Part shown: in pieces, positions 1-10,746 of the stretch
Position numbering within the stretch: the stretch's first letter is position 1
How the letters are laid out: each line of letters opens with the position of its first letter
Source of the DNA: Mytilus edulis
Taxonomy: Eukaryota > Mollusca > Bivalvia > Mytilida > Mytilidae
DNA: 64,000 bases
Reading direction: 5' to 3'
NCBI RefSeq assembly: GCF_963676685.1
Contig: NC_092345.1
Span: forward strand, 30,961,585 to 31,025,584
The notes under the pieces: generated by a model
What the model saw: only the letters and a program-made list of their open reading frames with translations
What the model was told of the DNA's origin: nothing
Database searches by the model: none
Position numbers and translations under genes: made by a program

Positions 1-414
1 AAATGCCGTTAAAATATTCATATTTCTTGCAGTAAATATCTAGTCAATTAAGAAGAATTTTATCAACTTTTCACTATATCACATCTCCAACCCGCATAAA
101 ATGAAATTCCTTTCTCCATTAAATTGACTGAAGTTCCATCATACAAATGTTTCAAATCCCTAAATGCGCCTCAATTATGTCGAGTATTTCATTTTCATTC
201 ACAATTTGGCAACTCTCTTCTCAAGACTCTTGTAATTCTGTCATCGGCTTTAGAGGTAGAGGAGTATCGGACAGCTTCAAGTTCAAAGGTTATATATACT
301 AACATAAGTCTAATGCGATCAACAGAATTAAAAACAAATTATACTGGCATTGTTAAGAACAACGAAATAACAACGAAAACACAGTTCGATCACAGATAGT
401 ATGTATCACAATTG
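1..414. other. 3' flank of NRARP, no gene seen
   Basis: This is the downstream side of the minus-strand NRARP gene and probably holds its 3' UTR. I see no AATAAA signal on the minus strand here, so the polyadenylation site may lie outside the window. A 91-codon plus-strand open frame (124-399) has no recognisable domain and low-complexity composition. Confidence 0.4.
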
Positions 415-738
415 TCACCGTTTTGGTGGAATAGTCCTATTTGCATGGAGTAGATATAAAGTAATGTCCTGATGTCCACTGAACGCTGCAATATGCAGAG
501 GATTCCAGCCATCACTGTTAGCAAGTCTTGTGTCTGCTCCAAATTTAACTAAAAGTTTCACTAGTTTTAAATTTCCATTCATACAACTTTGATGCAAAGC
601 CGTTTGTCCCTCAGTGTCAAATGAATTCACATTTACTTTTCCCTCTCTGCATTCCAGAATCTTTTTAAGTTCTGCAGTATCCCCATTTCTCACTGCATCC
701 AGAAATCCCTTTTGATATTTATTTCCACATGCATTCAT
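415..738 (-). CDS. NRARP: Notch-regulated ankyrin repeat protein (NRARP)
   Basis: An intact single-exon gene of 107 codons. NRARP is a small ankyrin protein, induced by Notch, that binds the Notch intracellular domain-CSL complex and dampens signalling; in vertebrates it also affects Wnt/LEF1. The protein has a short N-terminal region (about residues 1-40) and then two clear ankyrin repeats. Segments such as EGQTALHQS, LVKLLVKFGAD and LHIAAFSGHQDI match vertebrate NRARP almost residue for residue. Length fits the family (about 114 aa in vertebrates). The start at 738 has a good context (ACAATGA, A at -3). The stop TGA is at 415-417. Vertebrate NRARP is also encoded in one exon. CSL sites upstream support Notch control. 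The last residues (after about 98) are diverged, as is usual. Confidence 0.93.
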   Translation of the reverse strand: MNACGNKYQKGFLDAVRNGDTAELKKILECREGKVNVNSFDTEGQTALHQSCMNGNLKLVKLLVKFGADTRLANSDGWNPLHIAAFSGHQDITLYLLHANRTIPPKR

Positions 739-873
739 TGTAATTCCATTTGAGCAAATGCAATATAAAAGTGTATCACCAAATTTCCCAGCCTGTTGGA
801 AAACGACTACCTCATTGGTTGGCTCAAGGCCAGCTAAGTATATAACTTTATTTGATTCACGATAGCTTTAGAG

Positions 874-881
874 CGTGGGAA
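874..881 (+). promoter_or_regulatory. CSL/Su(H) binding site, perfect consensus
   Basis: CGTGGGAA, 136 bp upstream of the NRARP ATG and just upstream of the TATA-like sequence, a typical position for a Notch-responsive promoter site. Confidence 0.55.
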
Positions 882-1695
882 AAGCTATGTCAATATCTCG
901 TACGGTTTGTCCGTATTCTAGATGTAACTGAATGGGGTTACGTTTTGAGTGACTTGTGTAAAGGAACGCCCCTTTACAAATCAAAAAGAAAACGTACCGT
1001 AATTTATTAACTAGGTAAAATCAGTGACATGGGAAAATTATTTCAAGCAATTCTATCAAAATTTAAATATCTATTCAAGTATGTTAAAGCGATTGTGAAC
1101 GTATCACATTCCTCAGAAGTTTTAAGAAAGGTGAAAAGTAGCAGTCTAGTTGAAATCAACAGTATTAAAAGGTGGTAAATTTAATACTTGAATTAATTAT
1201 CGTCAAGTTTTGTATATTATTTAAAAAATGTTTTGGTTGACAGATTTTAAATTGTAAAATTTTAAATTTCATTGACTGACCCTTGACACTTATATTGTGC
1301 TTATCGGTAATTTGAAGATGAAGTTTGTATGTAAGGCCTTCTATAAAAGAAATTCATTAAATCTAACCTATTAAAAATGAATTTATAATGTGCAACAGTT
1401 ATTAAACTTTAAAATGTGCAAGTAAAACAAGAATTGAAAAATATCTGTAAGCTGTACTTTCAAAATTGAATGAATTGAATGCAATAGTTTGATTTTTATG
1501 TTCCTTCGATGACGTATTTAAACAAGATGTCAAATGTCATTTTGTTCAACCTTTCCATTATTGGTACAAACTACTAAATATATCGCGTGAGTTTTCTACA
1601 TCACAAACCTTTTCACTGTATACATTTTCTGCTAATTAAAGTACAAGTACTCTGTACACATTAGCAGTGCAGATATAGAGATTTGACCGTTAAGT

Positions 1696-1703
1696 TTCCC
1701 ACG
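1696..1703 (-). promoter_or_regulatory. CSL/Su(H) binding site, perfect consensus
   Basis: TTCCCACG on plus, so CGTGGGAA on minus, about 0.96 kb upstream of the NRARP ATG and opposite in orientation to the site at 874-881. Confidence 0.45.
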
Positions 1704-1760
1704 GGATTTGTAAATTTCCTTTAATTTGCCTTTTCACACAAACTTGATTCATTGATCTAG

Positions 1761-2525
1761 GCATGTAGTTTTAGATGCCAAATTATAAATAAAACTAATG
1801 TTTCATTGAAACGTTAAATGATTTTTTCTGTTCGTTGCTGATTGTTTGTATTGATCTGTTAAATGAACTGCTTTTGTAAAAAAAAAATATGCATGTCTAA
1901 ATAGAGCTACCATAAAACTGCTGATTATTAGAAATTTGATTTTCGTGAGAAATAAGTTGAATATTGTTGGAAATTGAGTTATCATATTTTAATAGTCAGC
2001 TATACTAATAGGTCGGACGAGGATGAGAAAAATAACAACGGCTGTATATATTGTGTATTTGTATGTCATACGACAGTATTAAGGCTGACGAACAAATGTT
2101 CCTCGAAAGCAATTACGACCAACGTAATGTTTTTTTTCGATTTTCACCCTAAAAGCAGCATCTTCTGACATAGGTAATTTAAAAAAAATATTCAAAATCT
2201 ATTGCCATATACGCCTTTATGCTCTAAAAATATAGAAATCTTTGGAATTGATATATTCAAATAAAATGAGGATTAGAAATTTATTATACAATTTAAAATT
2301 ATTCATCATTGAAAAAAACAACCCTTTTTTCAATTTTCATAAAGATAGTCAGAGAAAACGATGCGTCTTAATTTTATCATCGTTCAGACATGTTCAAGTA
2401 TATGGTCAGGTATTTCACATCCCATCTTTAATATAAACATATACAAAACACAAAAAATATCGTCATACTCCTCAAAATCTAACCAACACATAGCAAACAG
2501 CTTCTTACGATACTGAACATTGTCA
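1761..2525. other. AT-rich intergenic, no gene seen
   Basis: Only short open frames of 60-64 codons without recognisable motifs. No tandem repeat or known element is evident. Confidence 0.4.
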
Positions 2526-2640
2526 AGACATTAAAGATTGCATTTTTGGAATTAGTATTGATTCACTCACCATGGGTCTATCTTCTGTTACCTTATCCAA
2601 GGAGGTTATAAACTCCTTGCCTATTCCAACATCGGACTAG
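2526..2640 (+). pseudogene. Fragment of the 3' coding end of a Penelope-type element
   Basis: The sequence from about 2531 reads IKDCIFGISIDSLT and resembles the region just after the reverse transcriptase frame at 54850-54900 in this window (IKDCIF, then a shifted SIDSL-like tract). It appears to be a broken 3' remnant of the same retroelement family. Nothing of the reverse transcriptase core is present. Confidence 0.4.
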
Positions 2641-2689
2641 AAAGCCAGAGTCCAAGGGAGAATCATGCATGCATCGAACTTTTTGGCAG

Positions 2690-2790
2690 GAAATCTTGTA
2701 GTTCTAGTCAATTGAGATCGGAGTCGAACTCACAATCTCAGTGCAAAAGGCCAGTGCACACTAAGACCATTCAGTCCCGTTGCCCTATGT
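2690..2790 (-). mobile_element. tRNA-like SINE head
   Basis: On the minus strand a B box (AGTTCGACTC, 2721-2730) lies about 30 nt after an A-box-like TGGTCTTAGTGTGC (2756-2769). This spacing is that of a tRNA-derived internal Pol III promoter. The sequence does not fold as a complete tRNA, so a SINE head is more likely than a tRNA gene. Tail and length are unclear. Confidence 0.4.
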
Positions 2791-2799
2791 TCGCTTATA

Positions 2800-3580
2800 A
2801 GGTTTCCTCCTTTGGAAAAAAATAAGGCATATGTGTAGATAGGAATTTTTTTTTTCTTTTGCTTTAATTTTTACCTATCATGTATTGGCAAACTTTAAAC
2901 AAAATAGTCTCAATTCACTGCCAAGCTCTAGTCAAAACTTTAGCCTCAATACTATTTTTATATACTTTTTCTAATTTTTGCCCTAGATTCTATGAGTTGT
3001 CATCTCTTAGTGCAATAAGTTATATGATAGAAAATTAAGACGTGTGACATTCAAATCGACTCACTACTCATATACATCGATAGAAAAGAAGTTTGCTTAA
3101 AGCAGCTTAAAATTAATACATATAATAAACCGCAGTGAGAAAGTTAATAGCATTTTGTGACCTTGTATTCATTCTAAAGCATTTAACTCTGTAACCCTAA
3201 ATCGAAATTAAGCTTACTTCTTTTACCACAAACCGCAAGATGAAATTTAAAGTTGTTATTAAACAAACCGTGTCAATATTTAGAATACATATATTCTTTC
3301 AAACTTGGGTTTTTACATGTAATATGCCAATAAAATCAGACCATGGTTTGTCAAATTTAATAAAACTTAGCATGCAAGTTTCATCCCGATGGCTACATGT
3401 AATAAGTGCTAATATGTATAAATATTTGTTTTTTTTTGGCAGCGGGATTTGAACTGAACAACCTTTTAGATGTCTATGAAGGTTAAATTCAGATTAAAAA
3501 CCATGTAAAAAAATAAAGAGCCGGACTGTGTAAACATATATATAAAGCAATCGAAAAACAAGCATACACCCCTTTAGTTG
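2800..3580. other. AT-rich intergenic, no gene seen
   Basis: Short open frames only; none has a recognisable domain. The minisatellite begins after about 3600. Confidence 0.35.
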
Positions 3581-3609
3581 GCTTATACTGCAGTTTAAAT
3601 GAAATGCTT

Positions 3610-4685
3610 GCATAATCCAAAAAAATATCGCCTGCCTTCACACGGTATACTAATAACAAATTGTCGTCTGCCTTCACAAGCTACTAAAAAACAAAGTGTC
3701 ATTTGCCTTCCAAAGCTATAAATCACAAAATGTCGCTGGCCTCCATCAGCTACTAATAACAAAATTTCGTCTGCCTTCACAAGTTACTATTAACAAAGTG
3801 TCGCCTGCCTTCACAAGCTACTAAAAACAAAGCAGAGGCGGATCCAGTCAATTTGAAAAGGGGGGTTCCCAACCCAGAGTAAAGGTGGGGGGGGGGGGGG
3901 GGGGTTCCAGCTATATGCTCCCATTCAAATGCATAGATGGCCAAAAAAAAAGGGGGGGTTCCAACCCCCGGAACCCCCCCTCTGGATCCGCGCCTGCAAA
4001 GTGTCATTTGCCTTCCCAAGCTATTAATTAAAAAATGTCGCTGGCCTTCATAAGCTACTAATAACAAAATTTCGACTGCCGTCACAACCTACTAATAATA
4101 AAATTTCGTCTGCCTTCACAAGTTACAATTAACAAAGTTTCGCCTGTCTTCTAAAAGCTACTAAAAACAAAATGTCATTTGCCTTCCCAAGCTATTAATC
4201 TATTACAAAATGTCGCCGACCTTCATAAGCTACAAATAACATAATGTCGACTGCCGTCACAACCTACTAATAAAAAATTGCCGTCTGTCTTCACAAGCTA
4301 CTAATAACAAAATGTCGATTGCCTTCACAAGCTACTAAAAACAAAATGGCATTTGCCTTCCCAAGCTATAAATTACAAAATGTAGCTGGCCTTCATAAGC
4401 TACTAAAACATAATGTCGACTGCCGTCACAACATAACTAATAACAAAATTCCGTCTGCCTCCACAAGCAAGAAATAACAGAATGTCGATCGTCTCTTGTC
4501 ACAAGATATAAACAACAAAATTTATCATGCTGTCACAAGCTGCTTATAACAAAATTTCGCCGGCAAATAATGACAGAATGTCGCCTACCTTCACAAGTTA
4601 CTAATAAAAAAATGTCGCCTGCCTTCGCAAGCAACTAATAACAAATGTTGCCTGTTTTCTCAAGCTACTATAATAACACACTTTC
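3610..4685. repeat. Minisatellite, about 35-bp unit, about 25 imperfect copies
   Basis: A unit close to CTACTAATAACAAAATGTCG followed by YCTGCCTTCACAAG is repeated head to tail. Copies differ by substitutions and small indels, which indicates an old array. The array is split by a MITE at 3833-3996. Open frames of 60-100 codons across it on the minus strand are by-products of the repeat. Confidence 0.85.
3833..3996. mobile_element. G-rich MITE, CAGTGGCGGATCC family, copy 1
   Basis: The ends are CAGAGGCGGATCCAG and an inverted CTGGATCCGCGCCTG. Inside are long G and C runs and a conserved middle (ACTATATGCTCCCATTCAAA-like). The 5-bp target duplication CAAAG lies at 3828-3832 and 3997-4001. It is inserted in a minisatellite unit, so it is younger than the array. 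Confidence 0.8.
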
Positions 4686-4794
4686 GATTATACAAGTACC
4701 GACAATTTTTTAGAGACCGTAGTGCATTTCTCGGTGCATTTACATGGCAACGCGAGTAATAATCCAGAAACATAGTTAGTAGAAGAAGAACGAA

Positions 4795-4890
4795 TGGATT
4801 CTCTATATATATAGACTAAACTGACATACATCCACTTCATTTTAACTCTGGTGGATAGTTGTTTCATTGGCAATCATACCACATCTCTTA
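4795..4890 (-). repeat. Dispersed mussel-type repeat (family B), fragment
   Basis: The reverse complement contains the ATGATTGCCAATGAAACAAC-like core shared with the copies at 7988, 38270, 39118, 39458 and 61060. Only the core end is present. Confidence 0.5.
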
Positions 4891-4899
4891 ATTTGTACA

Positions 4900-5900
4900 C
4901 ATAACTGCCAAACCTATGGAACATCTATAACAATTTTTAAAGGTCCAAGGTGGAAGTATGTACAACAAAATCCCCGTTTGAAATCCATTCACAAAAGTTG
5001 GAATGCCGTTTTCCTAACCAAGGTAAAAGAATATGCCCGTTATAATCTTAAGTTTGTTAATTATATTACCCGCATCTGTGTTTTTCGATGTATGTAGGTA
5101 TATATATCGTGATAACGTCAATAAAAGTGCACATTCTACTACCTTTTTTTTAAGTGCGTGTCGGGAATTTGTGTCATTTTATACAGCATATCACCTTTTC
5201 GAAAGCAGGGAAACAAGTCCCATATTTTCAATAGAGACTTAAAACTAAAATAAAATGCGTATATCTTTTAAAACTGTTTCATTCAAAGATTCGTAAGGCA
5301 AATTTAGATCTAGTGAAACAAAATTCTTATAATACCCGTTATAATTGATTAAACAAATTTCAATAAAATATCTCCTAAATCCCTCAGAGAGGCGTAAATT
5401 TGCTTTGAATGTATTGCCGCAGACGACCTTTTGACTTTTTTAAAAACAGGAGGATTTTTATGCAGACAGAATATATTTATTTGGTGCTTGTAAACTATCG
5501 CAAAAGGCTGTATTTAGGGCGTTCTTACCAAGCTATAAAATCAATTTCCCAAACCCTCCTTCCCACACTGATACTCGCAGGATTCTATTTGGCATTTCTG
5601 TCACCATGTAGGCCTTTATACAGGGTCCCAATCAACATTTTAATGAATACGAAAGTTTCTTTGGCTTGCACAATTTTCCATTCGATTGAAATGTAAAGAG
5701 GCACTTACATAAGGAATTTGGTTTTACATGATCATGCACTTTGGAATAGACGAAAATATGAAAAGTTTACAAAATACACGACGAACAGAGTAAGGGTATT
5801 GGTACAAATTGGCCTTTCAAGCAATACATGCGAGTTCAAAAGCAACTTGATGATGAAAATAAAATATAGAAATAGGTAATAATAAGCAAATATTTAGGGC
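4900..5900. other. Intergenic, no gene seen
   Basis: Several 60-95-codon open frames (for example 5409-5696) without recognisable motifs or splice-site support. Confidence 0.35.
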
Positions 5901-5911
5901 ACAAGACAAAT

Positions 5912-6180
5912 AAAATTGAGAATTGAAATAGTGAATGTGTCAAAGAGACAATAACCGGACCATAAATCAGAAAACAGCTGAAGGCCACCAATGGGTCTTT
6001 AGCGCATAGAGAAAATCCTGCACCCAAATTAAAGTGGGTCTCAGCCGGCCCCAAAACAAAATGTGCAATACCGTAGTTTAGTGAAGACTAAAAAAGGCCA
6101 GAGGCTCCTGATTTAGAACAAGCGAAAAAAATGCAGCAGGGTTAAACATTTTTTGTGAGATCTCACCTCTAACCCTATAC
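5912..6180. repeat. Dispersed repeat: family C copy plus 3'-end fragment of the Penelope-type element
   Basis: 5912-6055 is the reverse complement of the repeat at 27293-27425 and 57015-57150 (shared core CAGCTGAAGGCCACCAATGG). 6085-6180 (GGCCAGAGGCTCCTGATTTA onward) is the reverse complement of the tail at about 55260-55345, downstream of the reverse transcriptase remnant. Confidence 0.55.
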
Positions 6181-6189
6181 ATCTGACCG

Positions 6190-7150
6190 ATGTAGAAAAA
6201 ACAAACATACAGCAATACGTACAGACATATCGAATACAAAAGAATATACATACCAAGGAGAAAAAAAATAGTAAAAATCAACAACAGATGTCTTTTATAT
6301 GTAAATTCTAAGGAAAGAAAATCAAGTACGGCCAAAATAAAGAAATATAGTCCGTCTCAAGAATACTATACAAAAAAATCCAGCTGTGTTGACTTTCATA
6401 TCCATCTTCCTAACAAACATATCCCTATAAATTTTATATATCTCTGCTATATAAAGAAGATTAATAATATATTCAATTTCCTAGGAATTCTGTAGTGTCA
6501 ATTAGCTTTAAATTGTATAAATCCGTCTATTTTTTTTTAAAACTAGCACACAATTATTAGGACTAATTCGAGTGTAGAACAATTGTACTCCAAATCTATA
6601 CATACTTGGTTTTTAATTTGGTTAGGCCTATCTGAACTGACTTAAACCACTTGTTTGTACCTAAGTAAACCTGACGATCGTCTAAAGATCTTTTATCAGT
6701 ATTATATTGTTTGATAAGAGAACAACACCGATTGTGTGAACCTGTCCATGGGAATTTTGTGTTAGTATTGCGTAATCTTGTCACTGGAATGTCAACGCCT
6801 TCCATTTTACATGTGAATTTTTGTAAAATACGACAAAATATGAAATTATACTGTGTGAAAATTTCAAAAAACAAAAAGGTTCCTTATTTTCTTATCGTTA
6901 TTTTAATAACAGGATCATGATGTATTTCTTGGCATGGTGTTTATTTCTTCAACAAAAAATTAAGGAAAGTTGATAATTTTCATAAATAAGTTTGAATAAA
7001 AATTACCCAAGGCATGTGGTTTTCGTTTCAATTAAATCACTTATATTTACATGTTTACTTGTAAAGGCTAAAAAATACAGAACATTATAAACGAGGTTCC
7101 GGTATATTTTATTTTTAGGTCGTTTCTTTTTTAAATCATTTCATTTTTGG
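6190..7150. other. AT-rich intergenic, no gene seen
   Basis: No recognisable coding sequence. The opposed open frames at 6596-6920 have no known motif. Confidence 0.35.
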
Positions 7151-7169
7151 CAAAACATTATAAATTATT

Positions 7170-7190
7170 ACATATATATATATATATAAA
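7170..7190. repeat. (TA)n microsatellite
   Basis: About nine uninterrupted TA units. Confidence 0.8.
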
Positions 7191-7655
7191 GAAAATAATG
7201 AAAAAAACTAAATACCGGCCTTATCTCTAGTACCGACATCAGAAAATAATTATAATATTTTAAGCTTTGTTCTCTCTGATTGCATCAATTTCAAGAGTTC
7301 AATTTGTTATATTTAGAAATAATTCATTACTTTAACATCACAACTCATTAGGTTTACAGGTAAAACATTACCTTTAAGAAATATATCTTCAATTTTAATA
7401 ATCTGAAAACAACACAATAATAAATATATAATGCGATGTCAAGATTTGATAACGATCTGTGAATTTATTTTGAAGGCTTACGGACTGGGGGTCAATCTCC
7501 TGCATAATTGAAGAGGTCATACCTATACAAATTTGAAGATTTTTCACATGGGAGCAAGGTAACTTGTACTGAATGAAGTCAATGGTCAAATAAAACACTA
7601 TCAATAGGCATTAGGTGAATATAGTACAGTACGTTCAAATAATATTTAAACTCAT
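7191..7655. other. AT-rich intergenic, no gene seen
   Basis: No repeat family or coding motif recognised. Confidence 0.3.
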
Positions 7656-7661
7656 ACCCTC

Positions 7662-7793
7662 CAGTGGCGGATCCAGTCATTAAAAAAAAAAGGGGGGGGG
7701 GGGGTTCCAACTATATGCTCCCATTCAAATGCATTGATCGTCAAAAAAGGGGGGTTCCAAAACCCGGAACCTCCCCCCCCTGATCCGCCACTA
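7662..7793. mobile_element. G-rich MITE, CAGTGGCGGATCC family, copy 2
   Basis: It starts CAGTGGCGGATCCAG and ends GATCCGCCACTA, with G and C runs and the conserved ACTATATGCTCCCATTCAAA middle. Target duplication CCCTC at 7657-7661 and 7794-7798. Confidence 0.85.
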
Positions 7794-7969
7794 CCCTCCG
7801 TCTTAAAATGGAGAAACATTTGCGCTAAACGTAAAGATTGATAGATTATTTGTGTTTTACATCAAAGCAGCAATTCTAAGGGAACGATCATTTAACTTTA
7901 AAAAAAGGGGGCGATTAAAATATTCTGTTCCAGCAGAGGACAAAAAATTTATTCTGAATCTAGATTTCC

Positions 7970-8530
7970 TCCATACCTGATATAAAAAAAAGATGTGGTA
8001 TGATTGCCAATGAGACAACTGTCCACAAGAGACCAAAATAACACAGAAAATAACAACTATAGGTCACCGTACGGCCTTCAACAATGAGCAAAGCCCATAC
8101 CGCATAGTCAGCTATAAAAGGCCCCGATATGACAATGTGAACCAAACGAGAAAACTATTAACGGCCTCATATATATAAAAAAAAAATGAACGAAAAACAA
8201 ATGTTTAACACATAAACAAACGACAACCATTGAATTACAAGCTCCTTACTTGGGACAGGCACATACATAAAAAATGTGGCGAGGTTAAACCTGTTAGCGG
8301 GATCCCAACTTTCCCCCTAACCTGGGACAGTGGTATAACAGTACAACATAAGAACGAACTATAAAAATCAGTTGAAAAAGTCTAAACTCATCAGATGGAC
8401 GAAAATACAAGTGGACATGGCAGGGTACTTGTACATCCCGACAACAAAAAGACAATAGGAACAGATCTGGAAGTACTCGCAGTGATCTGACAGCTAGATC
8501 AAAGCTACTAACAACTAATAAAAAAATCAT
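7970..8530. repeat. Dispersed mussel-type repeat (family B) with adjoining retroelement 3' tail
   Basis: 7988-8180 carries the TGGTATGATTGCCAATGAGA core and the GGCCTTCAACAATGAGCAAA and GGCCCCGATATGACAATGTG segments, which recur at 61060-61225. From about 8240 (TACTTGGGACAGGCACATAC) it resembles the tail of the Penelope-type element and the piece at 11300-11400. Frames over this stretch are not genes. Confidence 0.6.
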
Positions 8531-9010
8531 GCATCTTAGTATTAACTTGATATTGAAAAAAAATCTGATGGATAGCGTTGAAACACTAAATATAATTGTT
8601 CTGACTCAGACAAAAAACCATAACCCTCCCCATTGAAGTTAAATGGTTACTCCCTAAATCTATAGGCCATGAATGGATTATCTAGAATGAACAACATTGT
8701 TAAAGGTGGTGGTCTGTAGTTGTTTTACATCCTGGTCTTTTGTTGTTTGCTCAAAACATGAAAAGACTTTTAAAAGTTGTACCATTTGCAATCATAATGC
8801 ATCTCTTTATTTCATATAAACCATGGAAGTATTATATTTCAATTTACTTCCATGTATAAACTAACTTAAGGATCGGATAGGACACCAAAAATAGAACGAA
8901 CTTTAACAATAACAGGAAATTTATACTTAAAGAGTTCCGCACGGTTGGAAAATCGTCAGTATCACGTCCAAGTGAAGCCTTCTTCTACATAGACTGATTC
9001 TAGGTTGTAT
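8531..9010. other. Intergenic, no gene seen
   Basis: No recognisable coding motif or repeat. Confidence 0.3.
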
Positions 9011-9024
9011 TTCGTGAACGTATG

Positions 9025-9430
9025 ACAAACCAATGGCAGATCGAGTCATTTCTAAAAGGGGGTTCCCAACCCAGGATAAAAGGGTGGATCCAACTATGTT
9101 TGTCTCCATACAAATGCATTAATCTTCCAAAAAGGGGTGTCCAATTATTTGTTTCCATTCAAATATATTGATCTTCCAAATATGGAGGTTACAACTATAT
9201 TTGTTTCCATTCAAATGCATTGATCTTAACGTCCGAAAAGGGGGGTTCCAACGCCCCAGACCCTCTACTGTATTCGTTACTGTGAGGATTTTTGAAAAGA
9301 GGTCGTAATTCCATAAAGTAAAGTAATATCGCCGAGCGTTGGGAAGCTAGGGGAAAAAAAAATAAAAAAATGGACGATTTGCAACCACATGCGACCCCGA
9401 CCCTTACCCACTGAATACGCCACTGCAATC
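9025..9430. mobile_element. Degenerate, compound G-rich MITE copies
   Basis: Several decayed pieces of the CAGTGGCGGATCC family lie together. The middle segment (CCATTCAAATGCATTGATCT-like) occurs three times between 9100 and 9230, and an inverted end (GAATACGCCACTGCA) is at 9413-9427. This suggests nested insertions or internal duplication. Confidence 0.55.
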
Positions 9431-9556
9431 AATAGTAGTCATTTTGATGGGAACGGTTATTCGTGTTTTATTTACAAATGTACCCCTTACATTTTACTAC
9501 ATTGAACACAGTTGATGGTAAATAGACTAATTTGTTCATGACTTACAAGCACATTA

Positions 9557-9639
9557 CAGGCGGGCGGATGATCAAATCATTTTCAAAAACAGGGTGGGGT
9601 TCCAACCCACGGAACCCTCCCCTCGGACCCGCCACTGCT
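9557..9639. mobile_element. Short deleted copy of the G-rich MITE
   Basis: The ends CAGGCGGGCGGATGATC and CGGACCCGCCACTG are both kept, but the middle is mostly lost, leaving 83 bp. Confidence 0.5.
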
Positions 9640-10069
9640 TTAGTCGTAAGCCATGATTTTTTTAACTGATCATAGATCTTCAATTTGCTATTTCGAATTT
9701 TCTGGCAACAATTACATAGATGAAATTGTCTTTCTTTATATTGATTCAATGGGAGAACCTTTAAAAAAACAAAATAAACAAACGAAAAATGGAAAAAATG
9801 TCCACAAAACATCGTCATTTATAAATTTTATTTCTGCTGTAATAATAAATAAATACTAACTTTTCTTTTACAAATGCATAACGTTGTAAGGTAATAAAAG
9901 AGCAAAACCATACCTGCTTTACAATAATTATATTTAATAACAAGGCATACAAATAAAATTTAATTATATATTGATCTATATTTTATTCAATATAATGAAA
10001 CTTCAAAAGTTATCTAACCATTTTAAACGTCCGAGAACTCAGATTGCCTTCTCTTTAAGTGTTATAGAT

Positions 10070-10190
10070 CACGGCCGACACTCGGCTAACCGAGAGATTG
10101 GTCGGTTAATCTATATTGAGTATGCGGCTATATGGGAGATTGGTCTGTTAATCGGGTTGGTTATACGTCTGTTAAGAGTAAAACGCACAA
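10070..10190 (+). repeat. Left terminal inverted repeat of transposon 1
   Basis: Pairs with 13085-13194 in inverted orientation. It includes the CACGGCCGACACTCGG end and two inner copies of the GTCTGTTAA motif. Confidence 0.85.
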
Positions 10191-10697
10191 TTTAATGTTA
10201 AACTGTATCAAATATACAGATTTTTGGCATATTATAAGAACCAAATCAAAAAAAGAAAAGTGTCTGACAAAATGATATCTATCATAGAACATTTTCCACT
10301 TGTAAAAACATTTCATAGTCTACGCAGTTTTCAGTAAAATTAAAAGGCGTCGCGCAAGTATGTAGTATGTATGCTTATACGCATAGGAATTTTTTAATAA
10401 AAGTCGAAACAAACAATTTTAGATATCATTTTAAGGACACAAAATAGTACTTTGGGTCTAAAAAATAAATTTGCATTGGTGAATATTTCATATTGTAATA
10501 TAACGTGAATATTACCACGTTTTAGTGAAAATTATGGGAATAAAGTCTGTTAATGGGTTGGACAATTGAAATTGTGTCAGTTAAGAGTTATTTAGCCACA
10601 GTTATTTTTGCTACCTTTATATTTTCCCATAGAAAAAGTTAAGAATGAGATGTTCCTAAGTAATAAAAAAAAAATGATAATACGGTGCAACAGTATC

Positions 10698-10746
10698 CTA
10701 CGGAAGCGAATTAGCGCCACACATTTTTTTTTATATTTTTCTTCCT
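10698..10746 (+). repeat. Module shared with transposon 2
   Basis: About 49 bp starting TACGGAAGCGAATTAGCGCC, then a T-rich run ending TTTTTCTTCCT. It is nearly identical to 45333-45381 inside transposon 2, in the same orientation. Confidence 0.7.

Larger units (their letters stand above)
739..1760 (-). promoter_or_regulatory. NRARP upstream region with CSL/Su(H) sites
   Basis: Two perfect CSL (RBPJ/Su(H)) sites, CGTGGGAA, flank this interval: 874-881 on plus and 1696-1703 on minus. Weaker TGGGAA cores are at 785-790 (minus) and 1030-1035 (plus). A TATATA at 839-844, about 100 nt before the ATG, could be a TATA box. NRARP is a direct Notch target in vertebrates, so this arrangement fits autoregulatory feedback. 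Promoter extent is inferred. Confidence 0.55.

Noticed and set aside
2690-2790. A genuine tRNA gene
   Set aside because: A and B boxes are present, but a full cloverleaf with acceptor stem and anticodon arm could not be drawn; a SINE head is more likely.
3777-4085. 102-codon minus-strand frame
   Set aside because: It crosses a minisatellite and a MITE; no domain and no splice support.
3610-4685. CRISPR-like array
   Set aside because: Units are contiguous diverged tandem copies without unique spacers, in animal DNA.
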